Assembly: GCA_004124475.1 (NCBI GenBank)
Contig: SCKK01000023.1
Span: 1 to 51,458, forward strand
Reading direction: 5' to 3'
Origin: Fidelibacterota bacterium
GTDB taxonomy: Bacteria > Fidelibacterota > Marinisomatia > Marinisomatales > SCKK01
DNA: 51,458 bases
Part shown: positions 25,340 through 32,712 of the stretch, one piece after another
How the letters are laid out: each line of letters begins with the position of its first letter
Position numbering within the stretch: the stretch's first letter is position 1
Notes under the pieces: generated by a model
Databases searched by the model: none
Seen by the model: only the letters and a program-made list of their open reading frames with translations
What the model was told of the DNA's origin: nothing
Program-made: the position numbers and the translations under genes

Positions 25340-27376
25340 ATGAGTGAAAAGGAAATATTGGAAGTGAGTGAAGCGGAAATTGCCGTTCATTGGCAGGAGG
25401 AAGAATATTTTCACCCTTCAACCCGGTTTATCGCTCAAGCGAATATGACTGATGCCGGTATCTTTGATCGGCTCAGTTTGGATAATTTCCCGGAATGTTT
25501 TAAAGAATTTGCTGATCTTCTATCCTGGTATAAATATTGGGACAAAACGTTGGATACCAGCGATGCACCCTGCTGGAAGTGGTTTGTAGGTGGAAAAATA
25601 AACGCCTCTTTTAATTGTATCGATAGACATTTAGCGAAGTACAAAAATAAAGCTGCTCTTATTTTCGTACCTGAACCTGAAGACGAACAGCATGTGGTTC
25701 TAACATTTCAGGAACTGTACGTTCGAGTAAATGAATTTGCCGCACTGCTCAGGGATTTTGCTGGCTTAAAAGCGGGTGATCGGGTAACCATTCATATGCC
25801 CATGGTTCCCGAACTACCTATTACCATGCTTGCCTGTGCAAGACTGGGCGTTATCCACTCGGTTGTGTTTGGAGGATTTAGTGGCAAGGCATGTGGGGAA
25901 AGAGCTGCGGATTCCGGAAGTCGGGTAATCATTTATATGGATGCTTATTACAGAAATGGAAAATTACTCGATCACAAACAGAATGCCGATATTGCCTGCA
26001 AAGTTGCAAAAGAGGAAGGCCAAAGTATCGATAAAGTGTTGATCTGGAGACGATACCCAGGTAACGATTCATCTGACACGCCTATGGTGGAAGGTCGTGA
26101 TTTTTTTGTGGATAAAGTGCTCAAAGACTATTCAGGTAAAAGAGTGGCTCCGGTACAATTGCCCGCAGAAGCGCCTCTATTTTTAATGTACACCAGTGGG
26201 ACAACGGGAAAACCTAAAGGGTGCCAACACAGTATCGGTGGTTACCTTGCGTATGCAGCGTGGACGTCGAAGTACATCCAGGACATTCATCCCGAAGATG
26301 TTTATTGGTGCATGGCGGATATTGGGTGGATCACAGGACATTCGTATATCGTATATGGTCCACTTTCTCTCGCAGCTACGATAGTAATGTATGAAGGAGT
26401 CCCCACCTTTCCGGATCCGGGGAGACCCTGGAGGATTGCCGAAAAGCTTGATGTAAATATATTTCACACGGCTCCCACCGCCATCAGAATGTTGAGGAAA
26501 GTTGGTCCCGATGAACCCCCAAAATATGATTATCATTTCAAACATATGACCACCGTAGGAGAGCCCATAGAGCCGGAAGTGTGGAGATGGTATCACAAGG
26601 TAGTGGGGAAGAGAGAAGCGGTCATTGTGGATACCTATTGGCAAACAGAAACCGGCGGTTTTCTCTGTAGCACAATGCCAGCCCTTCATCCTATGAAGCC
26701 GGGAAGCGCCGGTCCTGCCGTCCCCGGAATACATCCTGTTATCTATGATGAAGATGGGAATGAGATTGAGGCGGGGGCTGGTAAAGCAGGGAATATCTGC
26801 ATCCGGAATCCATGGCCTGGAGCCTTCCAGACAATTTGGGGGGATAGGGATAGATATGTATCGACCTATTATGAGAAGTATTGCAAGAATAAGGATAGCA
26901 AAGACTGGAGAGATTGGCCCTATTTCACTGGGGATGCGGCTGTACATGCTGATGACGGATACTATCGAATTTTGGGACGGATTGATGACGTCATCAACGT
27001 TGCAGGTCACAGATTGGGAACGAAGGAGTTAGAATCGTGCTGTCTTACTGTCGAAGAAGTTGCAGAGGCATCCGTTGTCCCCGTCGCGGATGAGATAAAA
27101 GGGAGAGTCCCTGACATATATGTATCTCTGAAGCCGGGCTATAAACAAAGTAAAGAAATAGAAGATAAGGTGGTTATGTCTATTGAGAAAACCATCGGAA
27201 AGATAGCCAGACCTAAGCATGTTTACATCGTACCAGACATGCCGAAAACCCGCTCTGGGAAAATTATGCGCCGAGTACTGGCAGCTATATCAAATCGGAC
27301 AGATGTGGGTGATGTGACTACTCTGGCAAATCCGGAAGTGGTGGAGGAAATCCGACAGATGGTGATAGGGGATTAA
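25340..27376 (+). CDS. acsA: Acetyl-CoA synthetase (AMP-forming)
   Basis: 678 residues of the ANL superfamily. The ATP-binding P-loop YTSGTTGKPKG is followed by CQHSIGGY, typical of acetyl-CoA synthetase. Others are WQTETGG, YFTGDAA..DDGYY and GRIDDVINVAGHRLG at the domain hinge. The C-terminal lysine is in PKTRSGKIMRR, the site controlled by acetylation. N-terminal ACAS_N residues (WQEEEYFHPS, WYKYWDKTLDTSDAP) are present. It activates acetate to acetyl-CoA via acetyl-AMP. The start ATG follows GAGGAGTG. A propionate preference cannot be excluded. It is monocistronic. Confidence 0.92.
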   Translation: MSEKEILEVSEAEIAVHWQEEEYFHPSTRFIAQANMTDAGIFDRLSLDNFPECFKEFADLLSWYKYWDKTLDTSDAPCWKWFVGGKINASFNCIDRHLAKYKNKAALIFVPEPEDEQHVVLTFQELYVRVNEFAALLRDFAGLKAGDRVTIHMPMVPELPITMLACARLGVIHSVVFGGFSGKACGERAADSGSRVIIYMDAYYRNGKLLDHKQNADIACKVAKEEGQSIDKVLIWRRYPGNDSSDTPMVEGRDFFVDKVLKDYSGKRVAPVQLPAEAPLFLMYTSGTTGKPKGCQHSIGGYLAYAAWTSKYIQDIHPEDVYWCMADIGWITGHSYIVYGPLSLAATIVMYEGVPTFPDPGRPWRIAEKLDVNIFHTAPTAIRMLRKVGPDEPPKYDYHFKHMTTVGEPIEPEVWRWYHKVVGKREAVIVDTYWQTETGGFLCSTMPALHPMKPGSAGPAVPGIHPVIYDEDGNEIEAGAGKAGNICIRNPWPGAFQTIWGDRDRYVSTYYEKYCKNKDSKDWRDWPYFTGDAAVHADDGYYRILGRIDDVINVAGHRLGTKELESCCLTVEEVAEASVVPVADEIKGRVPDIYVSLKPGYKQSKEIEDKVVMSIEKTIGKIARPKHVYIVPDMPKTRSGKIMRRVLAAISNRTDVGDVTTLANPEVVEEIRQMVIGD

Positions 27377-27607
27377 TTCAAATATAGGTGCGACACACCT
27401 TTTTCAAGAATTCATCCCCTGACCCCTCTATTATTACAGAACTTTTGACACTTGATGGTAATTTATCTACGGATACACTTGATTTCTTGCCACAGAAATT
27501 CGAAAACATGAATGCAACTTGTTTTGCACTAAAAATTCCCCTTACAATTTAAGTTTCCATTTACGAGGAAGTAAACCTCCCTGTCCGCCAACTGGTGTGG
27601 TGAACTT

Positions 27608-27680
27608 GCAACAAGACGGATCCAGCAAATCAAAGTGGCATTTAGTTGCATTAATTTTTGTGCCTATGTCAGGAGTTCTG
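27608..27680 (+). repeat. 73-bp direct repeat, copy 1
   Basis: Begins GCAACAAGACGGATCC and ends TCAGGAGTTCTG. The second copy is at 28722-28794 in the same orientation with two differences. The transposase remnant lies between them, 1.1 kb apart. Confidence 0.85.
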
Positions 27681-27861
27681 TATTGCATCATTGCGAATCC
27701 CTCTGATACATCGGGGGATATGGCAATCTCGTCTTTTTATCAAAAAAATCACGAGATTGCTCAGTCGCTTCAATTCCTTGTCCACTTTTTCATTGGTGGA
27801 TTATTCCTCCCACACTCCACTTAGTGGATGAATCGACAACTTCCTTGTTGATTTCTCCACA

Positions 27862-27881
27862 ATCCCGTAGGGATGACATGT
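27862..27881. repeat. REP-like palindrome 1
   Basis: ATCCC-GTA-GGGAT followed by GACATGT. It has the same plan as the palindromes flanking the transposase: a 5-bp stem, a 3-base loop, then the GACATGT tail. Confidence 0.7.
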
Positions 27882-27912
27882 TTATAGCTAATTTTCAAAC
27901 AGAGAATGCACA

Positions 27913-27932
27913 ACTCCGAAGGAGTGACATGT
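27913..27932. repeat. REP-like palindrome 2 (left end of the RAYT element)
   Basis: ACTCC-GAA-GGAGT followed by GACATGT. It is the inverted counterpart, with one mismatch, of 28432-28451 on the other side of the transposase remnant. Confidence 0.8.
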
Positions 27933-27940
27933 CTCCTGTA

Positions 27941-28408
27941 TCATTCATCTATTATCCATTCAAAAAGATATTTCTCATCATATTCCACATTGAATTTTTT
28001 GAGAATCTCCAAGTATTCCTCCTTGAAAGTCTTCTTGGCATGGTGGCTCTCCTGATTTTGAATGTATTTCACAACGGTATCGATTTGTGAATGTCCGTAG
28101 GAAAAGGCTCCAAAACCCTTCTGCCAATTAAATTTGCCCATGACCCATTTCTTTTCGTTGATGAATGACGAGGAATTGTTTTTGATATCGCGGACCAGAT
28201 TAGATAAAGCTATGCTCGGTTTTATGCCGATGAAAATGTGTACGTGATCAGGCATGCTATTGATAGCAATTAACTTCTGATTTTTATTCCGAATGATTCC
28301 TGCTATGTATTTGTGCAGCTCTTCTTTCTTTTCTTTATTGATGAGATTCTACCGATGTTGCACGGCGAACACGACTTGAATATAGATTTGGGTGTATGTA
28401 TTTGCCAT
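27941..28408 (-). pseudogene. IS200-like / REP-associated tyrosine transposase with in-frame TAG
   Basis: The minus-strand frame from ATG 28408 reads MANTYTQIYIQVVFAVQHR, then TAG at 28349-28351 (codon 20, most likely CAG), then NLINKEKKEELHKYIAGIIRNK and on to the stop at 27941. The Y1 nuclease features are intact downstream: the HUH-type motif PDHVHIFIG, GFGAFSYGHSQ, and catalytic Tyr in VVKYIQNQ. Total length would be about 155 residues, normal for this family. GGAGGTG precedes the ATG. It is flanked by near-identical inverted palindromes, so this was a REP-type (RAYT) or IS200-like unit, now disabled by one nonsense codon. Confidence 0.88.
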
Positions 28409-28431
28409 TTTTCACCTCCACGTGATAGATT

Positions 28432-28451
28432 ACATGTCACTCCTACGGAGT
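28432..28451. repeat. REP-like palindrome 3 (right end of the RAYT element)
   Basis: ACATGTC followed by ACTCC-TAC-GGAGT, in inverted orientation to palindrome 2. Confidence 0.8.
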
Positions 28452-28489
28452 TCTTGTTACTTTAATTGCCGTTCAACTATAAATATTAC

Positions 28490-28503
28490 ACTCCTAACGG
28501 AGT
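28490..28503. repeat. REP-like palindrome 4
   Basis: ACTCC-TAAC-GGAGT, preceded by AACTATAAATATTAC. It abuts the protein-kinase remnant. Confidence 0.6.
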
Positions 28504-28515
28504 TAAAACGCAACA

Positions 28516-28608
28516 AAACTTCAGTACGATGGTGCGCATAAGCTTGGTGTCCTCGGCTTTGTATACTAATGCTATACCACCCTTGCCAAATTTTTATAAG
28601 ATTCGATA
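28516..28608 (-). pseudogene. Fragment of a Ser/Thr protein kinase N-lobe
   Basis: About 31 codons read YRIL, a TAA, KFGKGGIALVYKAEDTK, then LMRTIVLKF. This matches the glycine-rich loop and the catalytic-lysine strand of bacterial Hanks-type kinases (YRILEKLGxGGMGxVYKAEDTKLxRxVALKFL). The fragment has one internal stop and ends where REP palindrome 4 begins. Nothing downstream continues the kinase. It is a small relic. Confidence 0.6.
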
Positions 28609-28721
28609 GTACGAAATGGTTTACCTAATCAAGTCACTCTTTAACAGACAGGTCAGGCTGGGTACTTTCTTCGATTTACCTCGTGAAACATTCTATTGAT
28701 CCTTGGGACATTTCTGGACTC

Positions 28722-28794
28722 GCAACAAGACGGATCCGGCAAATCAAAGTGGCATTTAGTTGCACTAATTTTTGTGCCTATGTCAGGAGTTCTG
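28722..28794 (+). repeat. 73-bp direct repeat, copy 2
   Basis: Same orientation as 27608-27680, two mismatches. It ends TCAGGAGTTCTG. Confidence 0.85.
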
Positions 28795-28846
28795 CAACAG
28801 GTTTGAAATACCTGTATTATTTCAGCTCTATAGTAGGACATAGCCA

Positions 28847-29365
28847 TCAAGATACAAGTTTAAGAGATAGAGTAAACTCCACTACATCTCTTAATGTCAT
28901 ATAAGCAGGGCACTTTAGTGGGTGATACTTAAAAGCTCTTTGCACCTTTTCTTCTTCTTCCTCTGCATATTTTAAATGGTATATGACTCTAATTTTCGTA
29001 ATTCTTAATACTCCGTCAATACTTTCGATATCGCCCTCGACTTCACTAAACAATCGATCGGGGGCACTCTTTATTTTACGCGCTTCCCCGCCTGCCTCCG
29101 ATCCCGCATCCTGCGGGAGAGGGCGGGCAGGCAGCGCGCCACCAAAGGTACCAGTCGTTCATCCACCTGCAGCGGCGATGATGTGGTCAAGTGTGGCGGG
29201 ATATTCTATCTCTGTTACATAACCGTAAAAATCTTTAATGTTGCTGTGAACACCATAATAGACGGGTTCGTCAAATCCCTCAATGTATGCCCGACGTACG
29301 GGACCTTCATCTTTATAGATTTTTATGTGGCTGGTATGAATTAGTTTTCGATTGGGTTCCTTCAT
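28847..29365 (-). CDS. OsmC-family protein with in-frame UGA (candidate selenoprotein)
   Basis: Read through one UGA (29159-29161, codon 69), a single frame gives 172 residues: IYKDEGPVRRAYIEGFDEPVYYG, YPATLDHIIAAAGG-U-TTGTFGGAL, a repeat-encoded insert, then IKSAPDRLFSEVEGDIE and HPLKCPAYMTLRD. The UGA falls where OsmC-like proteins carry the peroxidatic Cys, a position I recall as selenocysteine in marine OsmC-like selenoproteins. The second redox Cys (KCPAY) is kept. Codons after GGAL hold a 45-bp palindromic insert (29087-29131, in frame). Without it the protein reads GGALEARKIKSAPDRL. It would reduce organic peroxides. It lies 45 bp after xdhC in a molybdo-hydroxylase cluster. The alternative is a pseudogene (Cys TGC/TGT to TGA). 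Confidence 0.7.
29078..29139 (-). promoter_or_regulatory. Candidate bacterial SECIS hairpin interrupted by the repeat
   Basis: If the 45-bp insert is removed, GCGCGCU (29133-29139) pairs with AGCGCGU (29078-29084). This leaves a three-base GGA loop that begins 27 nt after the UGA, inside the usual 16-37 nt spacing and with G in the first two loop positions. With the insert present the loop is replaced by a second, longer structure whose own apex (CCCGCA-GGA-UGCGGG) starts about 48 nt after the UGA. Confidence 0.45.
29087..29131. repeat. 45-bp palindromic repeat inserted in frame in osmC
   Basis: On the minus strand it runs CCTGCCCGCC...CCCGCAGGATGCGGG...GGCAGGCGGG. It is exactly 15 codons (PARPLPQDAGSEAGG), so the frame is kept. 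It belongs to the CCTGCC palindrome family seen between genes. Confidence 0.8.
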
Positions 29366-29410
29366 TTTTAATATCTCTCAATACCCTACCGTCATGGCAA
29401 TAAGTTCAAA

Positions 29411-30196
29411 TCACACTTTTGTTTTCCCCATTGGTTGACCTATCCCCCCATTCCTGTGCAGAACCATCTCAGACATAATACTCAACGCAATTTCTTCAGC
29501 GGTTTTTGTGTTTAGGTTGAGTCCGGCGGGAGAGTGAAACCTCTCCAATTCCGAGTCTGAAATTCCATTCTTTTTGAGATAATCAACCAAGAGCCCAGCT
29601 TTTTTCCTACTGGCAACGACAGCTACGAACGGAATTCCCATTTGTAATGCTCTCAACGACATTTTATCATCGTCTCTATGGTGCGTGACGAGGAGAAAAT
29701 AGTCAACATTAAACTCCAGGTCATCAAGTTCCAGTGGTTTTGTAATGATTTCATCCACATTGTGAAAACGTGATTTCTCTTCCTCAGGTGTCTGAACGAC
29801 GACTCTAAAGTTTAACATGTACCCCAGTTCAGCCAGGACTTCCACAACCCTACCCATCCCCCTCACAAGGAATGTAGGTGATTTAATTTGAGGTTCAACT
29901 ATTATGGACATATGCCCTCCACATGGGATACCCACCCCAATTTCATCACTATCTAAATTAATGTTTACAATTTTTGGTTCCCCATCATTGATGGCTTCAA
30001 GAGCAGTTCGAGACACTCGATTTTCGATGCAACCGCCACCGATAAATCCCATAATTCGGCGACCGTCTTCCCCGAAAATCGCTTTGTCTCCCACCTTGCC
30101 TGAGGAGGATCCCTGGATCATGATCACAGTGGCAATGGCGTAATTCTCGTGATCACGGTTTAATTCTGTGATTTTCTCAAATAGGTCTTTATTCAT
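29411..30196 (-). CDS. xdhC: XdhC/CoxI-family molybdoenzyme maturation factor
   Basis: 261 residues. The N-terminal XdhC/CoxI domain has ATVIMIQGSSSGKVGDKAIF, then GFIGGGCIE, then the cysteine motif GIPCGGHMSIIVEP. The C-terminal Rossmann-like XdhC_C domain carries LVTHHRDDD and HSPAGLNL. These proteins bind and sulfurate molybdenum cofactor before insertion into xanthine dehydrogenase or CO-dehydrogenase-type enzymes, and are often found beside selenium-dependent hydroxylases. It overlaps the mocA-like gene by 8 bp. No molybdo-hydroxylase structural gene is in the window. Confidence 0.85.
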   Translation of the reverse strand: MNKDLFEKITELNRDHENYAIATVIMIQGSSSGKVGDKAIFGEDGRRIMGFIGGGCIENRVSRTALEAINDGEPKIVNINLDSDEIGVGIPCGGHMSIIVEPQIKSPTFLVRGMGRVVEVLAELGYMLNFRVVVQTPEEEKSRFHNVDEIITKPLELDDLEFNVDYFLLVTHHRDDDKMSLRALQMGIPFVAVVASRKKAGLLVDYLKKNGISDSELERFHSPAGLNLNTKTAEEIALSIMSEMVLHRNGGIGQPMGKTKV

Positions 30197-30803
30197 TGAA
30201 ATTCTTTATCCTCTCTCTTTCAATCATATAATGATAATCTTCATCAGTATCACAATCAAGTAATACTTCTTCAGAATCAATCTCTACCCCAAAGATTTTA
30301 TCAGGATGAGTTTTAAGTATTGATTTACAGCCGTTATCGCCACTAATATTAAAAATATGAGGGAAAAATGATTTAGGGAACAACACCGGATTTCCCTGTT
30401 GGGATTCAAAGATGGGGTATATAATTTTTTCTCCTTGCGTGGTTTCAAAAGCCAACATCATTTTTTTTAATGTATAAGGAACTAGTAGCGGCATATCTCC
30501 ATGAATGATAGCGACGCCGTTGATGGTTTGGGGAAGGGATTTTACACCTGCTATGATTGAACCTGCGATTCCGGTGCGCCACTGTTTATTCATTACCGTT
30601 TTTATTTTTTGACTTTTTATAACGGTTTGAATTTGGTGTGATTTAGATCCTATTACAACATGAATGGGTGTGAATCCAGCTGTTATTACGGATGACGCTA
30701 TTCTATAAATCATTGGTCTACCTGATATGGGGAGGAGAAGCTTATTTGTATGTTCCATCCGACTGGAATCACCCGCCGCCAGAATAACTGCGCCAATTTT
30801 CAT
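30189..30803 (-). CDS. mocA: MocA/MobA-like molybdenum cofactor nucleotidyltransferase
   Basis: 204 residues of the MobA-like NTP transferase fold: VILAAGDSSRM with K for nucleotide binding (NKLLLPISGRPMI), WRTGIAGSI, IHGDMPLL with the metal Asp, QGNPVLFP, GDNGCKSIL and LDCDTDEDY. MocA makes the cytosine dinucleotide form of the cofactor used by CO dehydrogenase and xanthine-dehydrogenase-type enzymes. It overlaps the upstream coxE fragment by 4 bp and xdhC by 8 bp, giving a compact maturation operon. Confidence 0.85.
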   Translation of the reverse strand: MKIGAVILAAGDSSRMEHTNKLLLPISGRPMIYRIASSVITAGFTPIHVVIGSKSHQIQTVIKSQKIKTVMNKQWRTGIAGSIIAGVKSLPQTINGVAIIHGDMPLLVPYTLKKMMLAFETTQGEKIIYPIFESQQGNPVLFPKSFFPHIFNISGDNGCKSILKTHPDKIFGVEIDSEEVLLDCDTDEDYHYMIERERIKNFNE

Positions 30804-31210
30804 GCTTTTACATGGAATTGATATGACGAAGAGATTTTCCCTTCTGTTGATTCGATTGAAAGGGATTGAGATTTGAGAAAATAATTCAAATAAAATCTAC
30901 CACTCTCTTTTGGTGATTTATCAATATTTGACAAAACTTTCCAGAGGTCCATATGGCATTCAAGATTATGGATGGAAAGAAAATTGTCCACTTGTGGCAA
31001 AACTGCCTGTATTCCCGGGATGAGGGATTGATATCTTTCGAACCCCAGATTGGGATTGAGCCAGATAAGACGAAAACAACTTTGGCGCAATCTTGCCATC
31101 TCTTTTTCGAGCAGTTCGATATTACCTGTATCCCACCCATCACTGATAAGAATCACAGTAATTGATCGAATCATTCTCAAATTGCCCAATATTGCGTATA
31201 TTATATTCAT
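30800..31210 (-). pseudogene. coxE: C-terminal fragment of a CoxE-like VWA protein
   Basis: 136 residues matching the last third of CoxE (usually about 380-420 residues): ITVILISDGWDTGNIELLEKEM, then RLIWLNPNLGFERYQSLIPGIQAVLPQVDNFLSIHNL. The N-terminal helical region and the MIDAS DxSxS are missing. Nothing upstream to 32.2 kb continues the gene in any frame. This is a 5' truncation, perhaps by deletion. CoxE acts with the AAA+ protein CoxD in inserting the CuSMo centre of CO dehydrogenase. The stub may survive because it leads translation into mocA. Confidence 0.75.
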
Positions 31211-31978
31211 AGTTTTATTCTTGATGTAATTGTAGGTAGTTATTGCGAATAAAATTCGTTTTATCTCTTCCCTTTTTTTGAATTACATATCAATATAACT
31301 TCTTACCAAGACGTATTCGTCTTTCCCAGTGGGGATGAGGAATTTACATCCGGGGATAATTTAGGCGAGAAGTTCAGAATCAAGTATAGATTTCCATACT
31401 GTTTTTTGAGTGCTTGGAATTCAGTACTCTCTTTCCAACTTCAAACTATTTAATCGAACCTCCGAATAAATATTGTGTTTTGGGAAAACTTAACCCATCG
31501 ACGGTAATTAGAATTGTGATGAAAGTCAATATAAAACAGCAACTAAAATTCAGAGAATAGTTCATCTATTTAATAGGAAAAGGTCAATATAATGGTGTAT
31601 TATGTCTGAAAGTTAATTGTTTGCATCAGTCTGTCTGGTACGAAAAAGAACCAAAAAGGTAACTCGAAAGTATAGGAATATTCATTTTTGTGCACAACAT
31701 CCTGCGGATACTCTACATCATCACAGACACTCTTATTTGTTATGTATTCATACGAAGTGTTCCTAATAAAACGATATTTATTGAAAGTCACCTGTCTGCC
31801 GACCAACCAGGTAAGTGTCTGTGACGGTTAACTCGATTGTACCTGCCTCCCGATGAGTCGGGATGCTGTTCTTGCGATAAGTTCAAAGAGTGAATCACAT
31901 GCCAAAATTGACTTTTGAACTGGAGAGATTTTAAAAACAGGGATATCCGATTAATATTTTTTAGTTATCATTTTTTCC
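31211..31978. other. AT-rich intergenic region, no gene seen
   Basis: About 770 bp without a supported gene. A minus-strand ORF at 31600-31806 (68 codons) has no ribosome site or recognisable motif. A CCTGCCTCCCGATGAGTCGG repeat is at 31841-31860. The breakpoint that removed the 5' part of coxE should be near 31211. Confidence 0.5.
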
Positions 31979-32007
31979 TTGACATTTATTCTATTTGTGA
32001 CTATCAT
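31979..32007 (+). promoter_or_regulatory. Strong sigma-70-type promoter for the small membrane protein pair
   Basis: TTGACA (31979-31984), a 17-base spacer, and TATCAT (32002-32007). The transcript would have a leader of about 200 nt before the first ATG at 32213. Confidence 0.6.
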
Positions 32008-32212
32008 CACACCTGTGCGTTGGGTACACGACTTCGGAGCAAAAGTGAAAAATTCCCAAAAATTTCATTCCATTAAATTTCGATCACACTTCCAGATTAA
32101 ATAGTTTATGCACTTAAATAGCGAGATTGTGAACAGTTACTTGTTTACTATTCGAGTAGTGCATATTTGGAAGGGTAGTCTTAAACCATAAAACGAAATA
32201 GGAGGGTTTACC

Positions 32213-32425
32213 ATGGCTGATGTCAGTGGAATAGTAACCAAAGTAATTGATAATTTAGTCACTCTATTAAAGGGTCTTGTTGTCCTATTTGTCTTTGCTA
32301 ACCTCATCTTTGCGACCGGTTTTGATCCTATCGGCGGGATTATTGACCTGATTGAAACGTTCTTAGATGCGGGACTGGCTGGATTGCTTGCACTGTTAGT
32401 GTTTATTTGGTTCCTAAGTAAATAA
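32213..32425 (+). CDS. Small two-helix membrane protein A
   Basis: 70 residues. A short amphipathic start (MADVSGIVTKVIDNLVTLL) precedes helix 1 (GLVVLFVFANLIFATGF), a DPIGGIIDLIETFLDAG linker, and helix 2 (LAGLLALLVFIWFL). There is no signal peptide cleavage site and no cysteine. TAGGAGGG sits 7 bp before ATG 32213. It is paralogous to the next gene: both share hydrophobic-linker-hydrophobic layout and the motif (D/E)AGL(A/V)GLL(A/T)L. The function is unknown. Size and topology recall VirB2-like pilins or small pore or scaffold proteins, but I see no decisive motif. Confidence 0.75.
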   Translation: MADVSGIVTKVIDNLVTLLKGLVVLFVFANLIFATGFDPIGGIIDLIETFLDAGLAGLLALLVFIWFLSK

Positions 32426-32496
32426 ACGGGATTTATTAAGCGAGTCCCGAGTGTAATCGGATCTCGTAATCCTGTAGAATTAAATAGGAGTAAAAC

Positions 32497-32712
32497 ATGA
32501 AAGAGGTATTTGAATTTGTTAATAAATTGATTGGCGATTTTACACAATTACTTGCTGGATTGGTTGTTATCGGCTTGTTCATTGGCGTACTCTTTGACGA
32601 TTACTTTGGTGTGATAGAAAGAGTAGGTGAAGTAATGAGTCAGATTGGAGAAGCCGGTTTGGTAGGTCTATTGACGTTGATTGTGGTCGTAATGTGGTAT
32701 CAAAAAAAGTAA
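32497..32712 (+). CDS. Small two-helix membrane protein B (paralogue of A)
   Basis: 71 residues: amphipathic MKEVFEFVNKLIGDFTQLL, helix 1 (AGLVVIGLFIGVLF), an acidic/Gly linker (DDYFGVIERVGEVMSQIG) and helix 2 (EAGLVGLLTLIVVVMWYQ), ending KK. ATAGGAGT precedes the ATG. It follows protein A after 71 bp under the same promoter. The linker glycines and the EAGLVGLL start of helix 2 are the conserved part. The function is unknown. A two-component membrane complex is a reasonable guess. Confidence 0.75.
   Translation: MKEVFEFVNKLIGDFTQLLAGLVVIGLFIGVLFDDYFGVIERVGEVMSQIGEAGLVGLLTLIVVVMWYQKK

Larger units (their letters stand above)
27377..27940. repeat. Remnant region with duplicated segment and hairpins
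   Basis: No intact gene is seen. A 73-bp segment at 27608-27680 recurs at 28722-28794 with two mismatches. A hairpin GCAATCTCGT (27723-27732) / ACGAGATTGC (27751-27760) belongs to the GAGATTGC dispersed repeat family. REP-like palindromes begin at 27862. The ORF at 27519-27824 has no recognisable domain. Confidence 0.55.

Noticed and set aside
27519-27824. 101-codon ORF before the transposase region
   Set aside because: It spans the 73-bp repeat and the GAGATTGC hairpin. The repeat's second copy is not coding in the same frame context.
31600-31806. 68-codon minus-strand ORF
   Set aside because: No ribosome site, no recognisable domain, and it ends beside a dispersed repeat.
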